Of a DNA stretch of 64,000 nucleotides, positions 55,136 to 64,000 are shown in pieces (the stretch's first letter is position 1; every line of letters begins with the position of its first letter). This DNA comes from Gibbsiella quercinecans (GTDB taxonomy: Bacteria > Pseudomonadota > Gammaproteobacteria > Enterobacterales > Enterobacteriaceae): positions 372,001 through 436,000 of the forward strand of contig NZ_CP014136.1 in NCBI RefSeq assembly GCF_002291425.1, given 5' to 3'. The translations under genes and the position numbers were made by a program. The notes under the pieces were generated by a model that had not been told where the DNA came from, did no database searches, and worked only from the letters and a program-made list of their open reading frames with translations.

Positions 55136-55750
55136 TTAAACGTGCGGGCGCGTGGCAGCCATTGCCGGATGCGCGTCAAAAGTGGCGAACCAGGCGGCGC
55201 TCAGCGGATGTGTCGCGCGCCAGTTAAGATCGGCAAAGCGGAAATCGAGATAACCCAGGCCGCAGCCGATGGCGATCAGCCCAACGTCATCAGGTAACGG
55301 GCTAAAACCGCTCGCCTGACGTTCGATTTCCGCCAGCGCGGCGGCAACCTTCTTCAACTGTGCATCGCGCCAGCCTTTCCACTGTTTATCTGCCGGGCGT
55401 ACACTGAATTCGTAGCGTGCCAGCAACGCCGCATCCAGCAGGCCGTCACCCAGCGCCAGGCGCGTGAGCGTTACCCAACGCGCGTCGCCGTGCTGCGGCA
55501 GTAAAGAACCCTGCGCCCGCGCATTCAGGTATTCACAAATCACCCGGCTGTCATACAGGCAAAGCCCCTCTTCGGTACGCAGCGCGGGGACTTTGGCTAA
55601 CGGATTAAACGTGGCGATACGCTCGTCGCGTTCAATGGGATGCGCCGCCGACGCCAACAGTTCGATGCTGTCGGCCAGGCCCAAACAATGTGCCGTCACC
55701 ATCACTTTGCGTACATAAGCCGATGTGGACGCGTAATAGAGTTGCATCAT
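55136..55750 (-). CDS. Glutathione S-transferase family protein
   Basis: 204 residues. The thioredoxin-fold N-terminal domain carries YYASTSAYVRKVMVTAHCLGL (candidate active Ser), NPLAKVPALRTEEG (cis-Pro) and CLYDSRVICEYL; a helical C-terminal domain follows. Cytosolic; members conjugate glutathione or reduce/isomerise electrophiles. It overlaps the quinone oxidoreductase gene by four bases and is probably coupled to it. Confidence 0.9.
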   Translation of the reverse strand: MMQLYYASTSAYVRKVMVTAHCLGLADSIELLASAAHPIERDERIATFNPLAKVPALRTEEGLCLYDSRVICEYLNARAQGSLLPQHGDARWVTLTRLALGDGLLDAALLARYEFSVRPADKQWKGWRDAQLKKVAAALAEIERQASGFSPLPDDVGLIAIGCGLGYLDFRFADLNWRATHPLSAAWFATFDAHPAMAATRPHV

Positions 55751-56757
55751 GCTGGCTCTCCAGAGAGATCAACCCGCAGTAACACCTTGCCAATATTGGC
55801 ATTGACTTCAAGGATGCGGTGGGCTTGTGCAGCATGCGCTAATGGCAACGTCTGATGGATGGCCGGGGTGATTTTTCCTTCGGCCAATAACGGCAGCAGA
55901 TGAGCGCGAACGCACTGCGCCAGGCGCGCTTTTTCCGCCGCACTTTTCGGGCGTAACGTGGAAGACGTGAGGCTAAGCCCTTTGCGCATGACCTGTTGCA
56001 GATCGAGCTCGATCTTTGCGCCTTGCATAAACGCCAGGCTGACATGACGGCCGCCCGGCGCAAGTACACTGAGGTTACGCGCGACATACTCACCGCCGAC
56101 GTTATCCAGCACCACATCAACGCCGCGGCCCTGAGTTTCATCCAGGATCACGGCAACGAAATCGTGGCTATGGCGATCAATCGCCTGCCACACGCCCAGC
56201 CGCAGCAGCGCCGCGATTTTATCCGCACCGCCGGCCGTGGCGATCACGCGGGCGCCACAGGCCCTCGCACACTGTATGGCAAAAGTGCCCACGCCACTGG
56301 CGGCGCCGTGAATCAGCACGGTTTCACCCGGCCTCAATCGCCCCAGCTCGAATAGAGTATGCCAGACGGTGAAGGCCGCTTCCGGTATACCCGCAGCGTG
56401 ATCCAACGGCAGGTTTGCGGGTACCGGCAGGCACAAATCGGCATGCGCTACCGCAAACTGGGCATAGCCGCCGCCGTTCAGCAGCGCCATCACGTGCGTG
56501 CCGACCACCAGGTTATCAACCCCCTCGCCCAGCGCCAGCACCGTACCGGAAACTTCAAGCCCTAAGATATCCGTAATACCCGGCGGTAACGGCATTCCGT
56601 TACGCTGCATAATGTCAGGCCGATTAACACCGGCGCTCGCCACGCGGATCAATACTTCACCGGCGGCCGGCCGCGGCACCGGCCGTTGCAATTGCTGTAA
56701 GACGTCTGCGCCGCCAGGTTCACGTGCAATCACCGCATTCATCATTTCAGGCATCAT
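55747..56757 (-). CDS. NADPH quinone oxidoreductase-like MDR protein
   Basis: 336 residues. GroES-like part with VLIRVASAGVNRPDIMQRNG and DILGLEVSGTVLALGEGV. Cofactor motif ETVLIHGAASGVGTFAIQCARACGA, then GRGVDVVLDNVGG. This is the quinone reductase (TP53I3/Qor) branch, lacking zinc ligands. It lies second in the operon, 6 bases after the ATPase gene, and may act with the GST on an unsaturated intermediate. Confidence 0.9.
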   Translation of the reverse strand: MMPEMMNAVIAREPGGADVLQQLQRPVPRPAAGEVLIRVASAGVNRPDIMQRNGMPLPPGITDILGLEVSGTVLALGEGVDNLVVGTHVMALLNGGGYAQFAVAHADLCLPVPANLPLDHAAGIPEAAFTVWHTLFELGRLRPGETVLIHGAASGVGTFAIQCARACGARVIATAGGADKIAALLRLGVWQAIDRHSHDFVAVILDETQGRGVDVVLDNVGGEYVARNLSVLAPGGRHVSLAFMQGAKIELDLQQVMRKGLSLTSSTLRPKSAAEKARLAQCVRAHLLPLLAEGKITPAIHQTLPLAHAAQAHRILEVNANIGKVLLRVDLSGEPA

Positions 56758-56763
56758 TGGCGC

Positions 56764-57912
56764 TTATCCCTGTTTCTCGGCGCTAAAGGCGCACACGCCT
56801 TCATCAGCAAAGGTCACACCGACTACGCTGCCCACCGGCCAGCGTGTAAGTGAGTCCAGCCCGGATTGACGTGCAAATAGCGTGGTGTTGCCGAGTGCCG
56901 GTACATCCAGATGCACATCAACATGGTCGCCCTGAAACACATGGGTAATCACCGTGGCGCTGAGGAATGAATGCGCGCCAAGTGGGCCGAGTTGAATATT
57001 TTCCGGGCGCACATAGATATCAAGTCGATCGCCGACGGCGGCCTGTACACGCTCAGCAGGTATACGCAGCGCGTTGCCGCCCGACTCCACCACCACAGCG
57101 TGATCCCGCCCGGCATAGCGGCCGGGTAAAATGTTGACGTCACCGACAAAGCTCGCAACGAACGGATCCTGTGGACGACGGTAGATCTCATCCGGCGTAC
57201 CAATTTGACGCACATGGCCCGCCGACATCACCACCACACGATCGCTCATGCTCAAGGCTTCACCCTGATCGTGGGTAACAAACACCGTGGTCACGCCGAG
57301 TTTGCGCTGGATGGCTTTCAGCTCAACCTGCATCGATAAGCGCAGGTTTTTATCCAACGCGGAAAACGGCTCATCCAATAGCAGCACTTTCGGACGAATC
57401 ACTAGCGCACGCGCGAGCGCAACACGCTGCTGCTGCCCGCCGGACAACTCGCGTGGCTTACGGTGGCCATAACCGGCCAACTTCACCAGTGCCAACGCTT
57501 GTTCAACGCGCCCGGCAATTTCCGCCTTCGAGACACCGCGCATTCGCAGCCCATAACCCACGTTCTTTTCCACCGTCATGTGCGGAAACAACGCATAGTT
57601 CTGAAACACAATGCCAATCTCACGTTGATACGGCGGGATTTCGGTAACCAGATCGCCATCAATAAAGATTTCGCCGCCGTCGGTTTCGGTGAAACCGGCC
57701 ATCAGGTTCAGCAGTGTGGTTTTGCCACAGCCAGAGGGGCCCAGCAGGGTAATAAATTCCCCTTCGTTAATGATCAAGGAAATCTTATGCAGTGCGATGG
57801 CATCGCCAAAGCGTTTCAACACGCCATCGAGTCGTACGGCGACAGGGGTCTTGTGGGAGGCGAGATGAGGCCGAGTGGACTGTGGGAATGTGGTGACGTC
57901 TGCACTTACCAT
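56764..57912 (-). CDS. ABC transporter ATP-binding protein, PotA type
   Basis: 382 residues. Walker A LLGPSGCGKTTLLNLMAGF, Q-loop FQNYALFPHMTVEKNV, signature LSGGQQQRVALARALV, Walker B VLLLDEPFSALDKNLR, switch VFVTHDQGEALSMSDR; a TOBE-like C-terminal domain from about residue 255. It is the first gene of the second operon. No permease is adjacent; the permeases and binding protein lie 5 kb away at 49602-52382, across the LysR gene. Confidence 0.92.
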   Translation of the reverse strand: MVSADVTTFPQSTRPHLASHKTPVAVRLDGVLKRFGDAIALHKISLIINEGEFITLLGPSGCGKTTLLNLMAGFTETDGGEIFIDGDLVTEIPPYQREIGIVFQNYALFPHMTVEKNVGYGLRMRGVSKAEIAGRVEQALALVKLAGYGHRKPRELSGGQQQRVALARALVIRPKVLLLDEPFSALDKNLRLSMQVELKAIQRKLGVTTVFVTHDQGEALSMSDRVVVMSAGHVRQIGTPDEIYRRPQDPFVASFVGDVNILPGRYAGRDHAVVVESGGNALRIPAERVQAAVGDRLDIYVRPENIQLGPLGAHSFLSATVITHVFQGDHVDVHLDVPALGNTTLFARQSGLDSLTRWPVGSVVGVTFADEGVCAFSAEKQG

Positions 57913-58200
57913 GGGATCTCCAGAAAACAGGCTATCAATGCTTGCTATCCAGCATAAGGCTTATGTGTGCGTCATGCGGTTAGTGCTTCCTGAAGCTAGC
58001 GTTTTGAAAACATAAAGCAGACGCGTGGCGTAATTTCATCACGCCAAATTAACCGTTACTGACACATCAATAACAGCCAGACGGCGCAGCATGGCGCCAG
58101 GTATCCGAATACCCGATGCTGATGAGCTTGTCGGGTCAGAGCCAAAATCGGCCAGGCTAACGCACTGTGCCTAAACGTATTTCCCCCTGTGGTTGTTGTG
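57913..58200. other. Intergenic region before the importer ATPase
   Basis: 288 bases upstream of the ATPase gene and downstream of the next LysR gene. It should hold the promoter of the five-gene operon 57912-53748. No protein or RNA gene was recognised. Confidence 0.4.
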
Positions 58201-59103
58201 TCATGTACGCGGCTCCTCAACTTTCATGAAGTCGATGAACGCGCGCACAGAAGCAGGCATGTGTGTACGCTCTGAATAGTAGAGGTAAAACCCCGGAAAA
58301 ACTTTACACCATGGTTCCAGAACACGGATGAGTTCTTTCTTTTCCAGGTGTGGCGCCACCAGATCCTCGATAAGGTAAGCTAATCCGATCCCTTTGCAGG
58401 CGGCCAACAACAGCAGGTCCGTGTCATTTACGGTAAGAATATTGTCGACATCAATATCGATCACGCCGTCGCTATCTTCGAACCGCCATTGATATAAGGC
58501 CCCCGTACTTTTCCATTTGTAGCTAAGGCAGAGGTGGTCTTTCAGATCTGCCGGCACTTGGGGCCGTTGCCGGTCGGTGAAATAAGAGGGAGCCCCGACA
58601 ACCGCCATTCGCAGATCGTTTGTAATACGTACCGCAATCATATCGCGACTGATTTGCCCACCAATCCGAACCCCGGCATCGAAGCCTTGGGCAACAACAT
58701 CTGTAATGTCATTGTCTATAACGAGATCCAGGCGGACTTCCGGATAAGCAAGACGGAACTGCTGTAATCTCGGCATGACCGCGATCCGCGCGGCGATGCT
58801 TGGCAAGTTAATGCGAACCACACCTTTCGGCGTTTCCTGGTAGGCCCCGACCGCCTGCACAGCTTCGTCCATATCCGTCATCATTGGCTTGATACGATCG
58901 TAAAGAACAGTTCCGGCCTCTGTCAGCCCGACACTGCGGGTTGTACGATTGAGGAGGCGAATGCCAAGACGGCTCTCTAAAGAACGGACAGTGCGGCTCA
59001 GTGCCGATGGCGATACTGCCAACCGTCTGGCAGCGCGTCCAAATGCCCGCTCATCACAAACAATGACAAAAGCCCTTAACTGTGTAAATTCCGTCCCGTT
59101 CAT
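58201..59103 (-). CDS. LysR family regulator
   Basis: 300 residues from the ATG at 59103 (MNGTEFTQLRAFVIVCDERAF), with GGAG just upstream; an ATG at 59145 would add an atypical tail. Helix-turn-helix: GRAARRLAVSPSALSRTVRSLESRLGIRLLNRTTRSVGLTEAG. The effector domain starts PKGVVRINLPSIAARIAVMPRL. It is divergent from the alcohol dehydrogenase gene at 59244, its likely target. Confidence 0.9.
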   Translation of the reverse strand: MNGTEFTQLRAFVIVCDERAFGRAARRLAVSPSALSRTVRSLESRLGIRLLNRTTRSVGLTEAGTVLYDRIKPMMTDMDEAVQAVGAYQETPKGVVRINLPSIAARIAVMPRLQQFRLAYPEVRLDLVIDNDITDVVAQGFDAGVRIGGQISRDMIAVRITNDLRMAVVGAPSYFTDRQRPQVPADLKDHLCLSYKWKSTGALYQWRFEDSDGVIDIDVDNILTVNDTDLLLLAACKGIGLAYLIEDLVAPHLEKKELIRVLEPWCKVFPGFYLYYSERTHMPASVRAFIDFMKVEEPRT

Positions 59104-59243
59104 TATGATCTCCAGACACAATACTTCATGCCAGATAAGTACCATATTAAAGCATAATAGTATGCTGCATACTGTGTGAAAAGACGGCGAAGTGTCCAGT
59201 ATGGTGCTGGAAGCCTACCCGCCGTTACGGCTGGAGCGTAAAA

Positions 59244-60263
59244 ATGGGCACGATGAAACGCTGGGAAATCAATGCAATAGGCAGACAGTATCTTAAATTG
59301 AACGATGTCCCGATCCCGCGAGTGGGCCCGGGAGAGATGCTGGTCAAAGTGAACGCAGTCGCACTGAACTACCGTGACAAAATGGTAGTGGAAACCGGCC
59401 GGGGACTTCCTCTCACATTTCCGTTCACACCCGGCTCCGAACTTGCTGGAGAGGTGATCGCTCTCGGCGAAGGCGCATCCCGCTTCGAAGTAGGTATGAA
59501 AGTCATCTCCACCGCAACGCCAGACTGGATCGACGGTCTGCGTGCTGGTACCGCCAGAACGCCAGCCTATCAGACTTTGGGTGGCTTTTATCCGGGTGTG
59601 CTCGCCGAATATGTTGCTATGCCGGAAGACTGGTTTGTCTCGGCGCCGAAGACGCTCGAGCCCTGGCAGGCTTGCACAATACCAATTGCAGGTCTCACCG
59701 CCTGGTTTGCGCTTGTCGACCGAGCAGGAGTCCGTGCCGGGGATACGGTCCTGATCCCCAGCACCGGCGGAGTCGCCCTTTTTGGCGTGCAGATCGCCAA
59801 GGCAAACGGCGCCCGGGTCATTGTTTGCAGCCAACCGGAATACGAGGAACGAGCAAAAGCGCTCGGCGCAGACCACTTTATCAACGCGAATAGCGACTGG
59901 GTGGAAGCTGTTTACCAACTCACATCCGACCGAGGTACGGACATCGTTTTAGAGGTTATAGGCGGTAAGCATCTGGGAGAATCTGTTCAGGTTACAGCGG
60001 TGGGCGGCCATGTCTGCCAGATCGGCGCACTCGACGGTTGGGACATCATCGCACCAGCAATGCCCTTGATGCTAAAAGACATCACAATCCATGGGATTGG
60101 CACCGGCAGCCGAAAGGCTCTGGAACGATTCATTTTCGCTATCGATCACACAGGCATTACGCCGGTTGTCGATTCCCGCTATTCATTAGAGGACCTTCCC
60201 GCCGCGTTCGACCATTTGGGTCAAAGGCCATTCGGCAAGATCGTGCTTGATGTCGCCCGGTAG
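59244..60263 (+). CDS. Zinc-type alcohol dehydrogenase-like MDR protein
   Basis: 339 residues. GroES-like domain (GEMLVKVNAVALNYRDKMVVETGRG, PFTPGSELAGEVIALGEGAS) and Rossmann domain (GDTVLIPSTGGVALFGVQIAKANGARVI, GTDIVLEVIGGKHLGESVQ). The structural zinc cysteines are absent, so it is related to the 'zinc-binding dehydrogenase' group that need not bind zinc. Divergent from a LysR gene. Substrate unknown. Confidence 0.88.
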   Translation: MGTMKRWEINAIGRQYLKLNDVPIPRVGPGEMLVKVNAVALNYRDKMVVETGRGLPLTFPFTPGSELAGEVIALGEGASRFEVGMKVISTATPDWIDGLRAGTARTPAYQTLGGFYPGVLAEYVAMPEDWFVSAPKTLEPWQACTIPIAGLTAWFALVDRAGVRAGDTVLIPSTGGVALFGVQIAKANGARVIVCSQPEYEERAKALGADHFINANSDWVEAVYQLTSDRGTDIVLEVIGGKHLGESVQVTAVGGHVCQIGALDGWDIIAPAMPLMLKDITIHGIGTGSRKALERFIFAIDHTGITPVVDSRYSLEDLPAAFDHLGQRPFGKIVLDVAR

Positions 60264-60575
60264 AATGAAGACATTTTAGTTGGCTTGCTTGCTATACCGC
60301 ATAAGGCTTATATTTCGTTGGAACTGGAACGGCTTGGCTGGAAACAGACAGATTGCACAGGGGCGGGTTATTGGGGATGGATAAAGTATGTTTCCCCCTC
60401 GGTTTAATGTCCCAGCGAGCCTTTCATAGCGCAAACCAGCTTTCAAGAATAATGTCCTATTGAGAACGGCGAAACATCTAATTACGGTGAGCATTGCCTG
60501 TACTATTGCAAATATTGGCAAGATCCAACAACCGGTTACATTCACCCGCGCCGAAAAATCCGCACGCACAACGCG
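60264..60575. other. Intergenic stretch, no assignable gene
   Basis: 312 bases between convergent genes ending at 60263 and 60576. An open frame on the minus strand at 60276-60569 has no recognisable features and no good ribosome site. No clear terminator hairpin was found. Confidence 0.4.
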
Positions 60576-61094
60576 TCAGCCCTGCCACTCAGCGATAATC
60601 CTATCCGTCGGTTTCACTTGGACGGTATTCCCCGGAATACTCAGCGCCGCCCACACCTCATTATGCTGACCAATCAGCTGTGGCGCCGTCGCATAAGTTC
60701 GGTTTGAGGTTGTATGAGCGTCGGAAGCGACGGTAATGGCATAACCTTGGCTGGCGCCGACTTTTATTGTCGTATCTAAACAATAATCCGTCGCGCAGCC
60801 GCAAATCACGAAGTTATTGGTGCCCAGTTGGCTAAGAACATCTGCCAGTTTCGTGTTCCAGAAGGCATCACACGCGGTTTTGTTAACATAAATCGCCCCA
60901 TCCGGCTGTTCAAGCTCCGGTAAAATTTGCCATAACTCGTTGCCTTCGGCCATTTCGCCCTCAATATGTTGAATAAATATCGTCCGTTCCGCCGCCGCTA
61001 TCAGCTGATTGATCAGAGTAGCTTTATCTTCCCGGTCATGGCGCGGCGTGGCGAATACGCCGTTTTGCATATCAACAACGATCAATAGCTTCAT
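60576..61094 (-). CDS. Isochorismatase-like cysteine hydrolase
   Basis: 172 residues from the ATG at 61094 (MKLLIVVDMQNGVF), better placed than 61124 by the AAAGAG upstream and by family length. Catalytic triad: the Asp in VVDMQNG, the Lys in YVNKTACDAF and the Cys in FVICGCATDYCLDTT. This superfamily hydrolyses amides or ethers such as ureidoacrylate, nicotinamide or carbamoyl compounds. It is alone in its direction. Confidence 0.9.
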   Translation of the reverse strand: MKLLIVVDMQNGVFATPRHDREDKATLINQLIAAAERTIFIQHIEGEMAEGNELWQILPELEQPDGAIYVNKTACDAFWNTKLADVLSQLGTNNFVICGCATDYCLDTTIKVGASQGYAITVASDAHTTSNRTYATAPQLIGQHNEVWAALSIPGNTVQVKPTDRIIAEWQG

Positions 61095-61408
61095 TTTATG
61101 CTCTTTCCCATCGGTTACCCCCAAACAGAGAATCTATTTTATCCCCTTCCTACTTCACGTTGCAGGTGCGTTCCACGTATGGCATTTATTTGCCGGGCTA
61201 CGGCCTGAAGCAGCGGCTATTTTTTGCGGTGCTGATAGCGTCTCTCTGTGTATTGAACCACAAGTTGGTAGACAAAATGTCGACCAGCTAAAGTTTTAGC
61301 GACCCAGCACTGGCAACATGCAAGATTCATAGGTAAAACACCCCATCGCAAGCCCACGCACAGCCATATTTTCCGTGGCTATACCGTCGCAGTTGGAGTT
61401 AATACCCT
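61095..61408. other. Intergenic region
   Basis: 314 bases between divergent genes (hydrolase leftward, nuclease rightward). It must hold both promoters; no operator or RNA gene was recognised. Confidence 0.4.
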
Positions 61409-61975
61409 ATGCGTAAACGCATTTTTGTGCTGGCTATCATGGTGCTAGCCATGCCCGTTCTGGCGGCAGCGTCGCCAGAGCTTGCCATCGGCTTTTCACC
61501 CAGCGCACGGCATGACGCTTTAAATATTGTCTTAAGTATCATTAACTGCGCCCAGCACAACCTTGATGTGGCGGCCTATCAGTTCACCAGCAAGCCCATC
61601 GCGACAGCGCTGGTAAACGCGCAAAAACGCGGGGTATCGGTACGGGTGGTCGCAGACCAGGCAGCCAATAGCGATCGGTACACTGCCATCACCTTCCTGG
61701 TTAACCACCGGGTGCCGGTGCGCCTTAACGGGCAGTACGCCATCATGCACAACAAATTTATTGTGGCAGACGGCCATGCGGTCGAAACTGGCTCGTTCAA
61801 CTACACATCCAGCGCCGACAAGCGCAACGCAGAAAATGCCCTGCTGATCCGCAACGTGCCTGCCCTGGCGGCAAAATATCAGCAGGAATTTAACCGGTTA
61901 TGGCGTGAAGCCAGCCCCAGTAAGCCCCCCCCGGTTTTAATCCGTCAGCCACTGGCGGCTCGTTCGCAGGGGTGA
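61409..61975 (+). CDS. Secreted phospholipase D-family nuclease (Nuc-like)
   Basis: 188 residues. A signal peptide (MRKRIFVLAIMVLAMPVLAAA) is followed by a single HKD domain: NCAQHNLDVAAYQFTSKPIATAL, then MHNKFIVADGHAVETGSFNY (H-x-K-x4-D). Single-HKD enzymes of this size, such as the plasmid-encoded Nuc, act as dimers and cut DNA in the periplasm. GGAG precedes the start. The C-terminus (KPPPVLIRQP) is proline-rich. Confidence 0.88.
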   Translation: MRKRIFVLAIMVLAMPVLAAASPELAIGFSPSARHDALNIVLSIINCAQHNLDVAAYQFTSKPIATALVNAQKRGVSVRVVADQAANSDRYTAITFLVNHRVPVRLNGQYAIMHNKFIVADGHAVETGSFNYTSSADKRNAENALLIRNVPALAAKYQQEFNRLWREASPSKPPPVLIRQPLAARSQG

Positions 61976-61992
61976 TGCCTTCACCATCCCTT

Positions 61993-64000
61993 TCATGACC
62001 TTTGTAACGCTCGCCACACCCGTTCCGGCGTGGCGGGAAGATCAAGCAGGCAATGCACGATACCATCGGCCCGGCGTGCGATCGCATCCTGCAGGGCACA
62101 CCAGACGACCATACCCAGCATAAAAGGCGGCTCACCAACGGCTTTAGAACGGAAAACGGTTTCAGCCGCATTGTGCGTATGCGGCAATAGCTGCACGCGA
62201 AAATCATGCGGGATATCCGCTACCGTCGGTATCTTGTAGGTGGCGCCGGTATCCGTTAACAAACATCCCTGCCCGTTCCACATCAGCTCTTCGGTGGTAA
62301 CCCAGCCCATGCCCTGTACAAACCCACCTTCGACCTGCCCGATATCCAGCGCAGGGTTCAGGGAAGCACCTACATCGTGCAGAATATCTACCCGCTTCAC
62401 CCGATACTCTCCGGTCAGCGTATCCACGATCACTTCCGCGCATGCCGCGCCGTACACAAAGTAGTAAAAAGGCTGTCCGCGCCCTGCCTCACGATCGTAA
62501 TGGATGCCCGGAACCCGGTAGTAACCCGAAGCCGAAAGCGGTACCTGATTAACCCATGCCAAGTGCGCTACCTGCGCGAAGGTCAAATGATGCTTGCCCG
62601 CCCGCACTACACCATTGTGGAATACAACCTCTGCGGGGGAACACGCATAAAGGCGACACAGTAATTCCTCTAGCCGCTGTCTGATGATTTCGGCTGCTTG
62701 CTGCGCCGCTTTACCGTTCAAATCAGCACCGCTGGAGGCTGCTGTCGGCGAAGTATTGGGCACCTTGCCGGTATGAGTGGCCGTGACCTGGATTGACTCG
62801 ATGTCAATTTGTAGCACCTGCGCCACAATCTGCGCCACTTTGGTATTCAACCCTTGCCCCATCTCAGTTCCGCCATGATTTAGCTGTACACTGCCATCGG
62901 TATATACCAACAACAGCGCTCCGGCCTGGTTGAGAAAGGTGGAGGTGAAGGAAATGCCGAATTTGACCGGCATTAGCGCTAAGCCGCGCCGCAGCACGGG
63001 GTGGCGGGTATTGAAAGTATCGATCTCGGCACGACGTTGGTGATACTCAGCGCTGTGCTCCAGCCGTTCGGTGATATCGTTAAGCATATTCTGCCTGACG
63101 GGCTGGTAGTAATGGGTCACATTGCGTTCCGTGATCCCATAATAATTTCGTTTGCGCACCTCGAGCGGATCCAGATGCAAAGTGCGCGCAATGTGCTCAA
63201 TCACCTGTTCAATGGCCGCTATGCCTTGCGGCCCACCGAAGCCGCGAAACGCGGTATTGGAGACAGTATGGGTGCGGCAACGGTATCCGGTGATGAGCGC
63301 ATCTCCCAGATAATAGGCGTTGTCCGCATGGAACATGGCGCGATCGACAATCGATCCCGACAAATCCAGCGAATGACCACAGTTTGCTGCCAGATCGATC
63401 TTTACGCCGCTGAAGACACCACGTTCATCAATACCGACTTCGTAACGCACGAAAAAAGCGTGGCGCTTGCCAGTGATGCGCATATCGTCACGCCGCGACA
63501 GACACATTTTTGCCGGGCGCCGCGTCAGGCGCGCAGCAAGCGCGCACAGGCAGGCGACGCCCGCCCCCTGCGATTCCTTGCCGCCGAAAGCGCCCCCCAT
63601 TCGCCGTGTTTCTACCGTCACTTGGCTTTGGCTAACACCCAAAACCGAAGCCACCAGCTTTTGTACTTCACTGGGGTTTTGGCTGGACGCATAGACCGTT
63701 ACGGCCTGGTTCTCTGCCGGGCAGACGAGGGCCGCCTGCGTTTCCAGATAAAAATGTTCCTGCCCGCCAATGTGAAACTCGCCCGACAGACGATGGGCTG
63801 CTCGTGCCAACGCCGCCTCGACATCACCGCGTTGATGCACAAAAGGACGCTCCACATAGTGTTGTTTTTCCAACGCGTCTTGCACATCCAATATCGGTGT
63901 CAGCACTTCGTAGTCAACCACCGCCGCCTGAGCGCCCAACCTGGCCGCCTCACGAGATTCTGCCGCCACCACCAACACGATCTGCCCTGCATAGTTCACT
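61993..64000 (-). CDS. Xanthine dehydrogenase molybdenum-binding subunit (N-terminus beyond the right edge)
   Basis: 668 visible residues. The frame is open at the window end, and the family is about 780 long, so roughly 110 N-terminal residues are missing; the Met near 63999 is internal. Family landmarks: YAGQIVLVVAAESREAARLGA, EGQEH-type HIGGQEHFYLET, RRMGGAFGGKE (molybdopterin site), NTAFRGFGGPQG (the substrate Arg), NHGGTEMGQGLNTKVAQ and KAVGEPPFMLG (active-site Glu). It oxidises hypoxanthine/xanthine. Neighbouring subunits would lie to the right of the window. Confidence 0.92.
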   Translation of the reverse strand, partial: VNYAGQIVLVVAAESREAARLGAQAAVVDYEVLTPILDVQDALEKQHYVERPFVHQRGDVEAALARAAHRLSGEFHIGGQEHFYLETQAALVCPAENQAVTVYASSQNPSEVQKLVASVLGVSQSQVTVETRRMGGAFGGKESQGAGVACLCALAARLTRRPAKMCLSRRDDMRITGKRHAFFVRYEVGIDERGVFSGVKIDLAANCGHSLDLSGSIVDRAMFHADNAYYLGDALITGYRCRTHTVSNTAFRGFGGPQGIAAIEQVIEHIARTLHLDPLEVRKRNYYGITERNVTHYYQPVRQNMLNDITERLEHSAEYHQRRAEIDTFNTRHPVLRRGLALMPVKFGISFTSTFLNQAGALLLVYTDGSVQLNHGGTEMGQGLNTKVAQIVAQVLQIDIESIQVTATHTGKVPNTSPTAASSGADLNGKAAQQAAEIIRQRLEELLCRLYACSPAEVVFHNGVVRAGKHHLTFAQVAHLAWVNQVPLSASGYYRVPGIHYDREAGRGQPFYYFVYGAACAEVIVDTLTGEYRVKRVDILHDVGASLNPALDIGQVEGGFVQGMGWVTTEELMWNGQGCLLTDTGATYKIPTVADIPHDFRVQLLPHTHNAAETVFRSKAVGEPPFMLGMVVWCALQDAIARRADGIVHCLLDLPATPERVWRALQRS

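Noticed and set aside
1-64000. CRISPR array, prophage, rRNA or tRNA genes
   Set aside because: No regular spacer repeats, no phage structural genes and no tRNA cloverleaf were noticed on either strand; a dedicated tRNA scan was not possible.

Overview
The window looks like an accessory, catabolism-rich stretch of a chromosome from the Enterobacterales, possibly a soft-rot or plant-associated genus such as Pectobacterium or Brenneria. That reading rests on an IS630 copy of enterobacterial type, a P4-type integrase remnant, perfect CRP consensus spacing, BglG/MtlR-type PTS control and the overall gene style. The genus is inference. No rRNA or tRNA gene and no CRISPR array was recognised.

Layout. 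(1) 1-6.6 kb is a low-GC island: a protein cut by the left edge, two convergent genes that both carry HEPN-like R-N-x-x-x-H motifs (one a DUF3644 protein), a frameshifted IS630, and a two-gene cassette (coiled-coil membrane protein plus unknown). (2) 6.7-10 kb holds a short orphan ORF ending in a Trp-rich stretch, a strong terminator, a GC-rich block (quinone oxidoreductase, RidA, LysR) and a degenerate P4-type integrase tail, so it is a probable insertion scar. (3) 10-12.5 kb is a LysR/MFS efflux pair. (4) 12.6-21 kb is a hydantoinase-type catabolic cluster: ABC importer, arylmalonate-decarboxylase-like protein, hydantoinase, hydratase, beta-hydroxyacid dehydrogenase, a GntR/FCD regulator and a hydantoin-racemase-like protein that lacks both catalytic cysteines. 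(5) 21-23 kb is gene-poor with small exported or cupin-like genes and an IS3 remnant. (6) 23-32.3 kb holds an AEC transporter and a sugar module: multidomain PTS regulator, class II aldolase, fructose-type EIIA/EIIB/EIIC, iron-dependent alcohol dehydrogenase and a private HPr with a perfect CRP site. (7) 32.4-41.2 kb is one tightly overlapping operon pairing a DszB-like desulfinase candidate, a flavoprotein, an Fbp-type ABC importer, a DszA/NtaA-type monooxygenase and a LysR regulator. (8) 42.2-48 kb is a DUF3604/PHP-type metal-dependent hydrolase with a nitrate/sulfonate-type ABC importer, whose binding protein is interrupted by an in-frame TGA, and a GntR/UTRA regulator. (9) 48.2-58 kb is a polyamine-type ABC importer split between two operons around a LysR gene, with a flavin monooxygenase, hydroxyacid dehydrogenase, divergent AroQ-like protein, GST and quinone oxidoreductase. 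(10) 58-64 kb holds a LysR/alcohol dehydrogenase pair, an isochorismatase-like hydrolase, a secreted PLD nuclease and a xanthine dehydrogenase molybdenum subunit cut by the right edge.

Taken together, the window is a row of independent 'import, then degrade' modules, each with its own regulator. The most promising for new biochemistry are the Dsz-like operon, the hydantoinase cluster with its remodelled racemase-fold proteins, the kinase-less PTS/aldolase/dehydrogenase pathway, and the PHP hydrolase operon.
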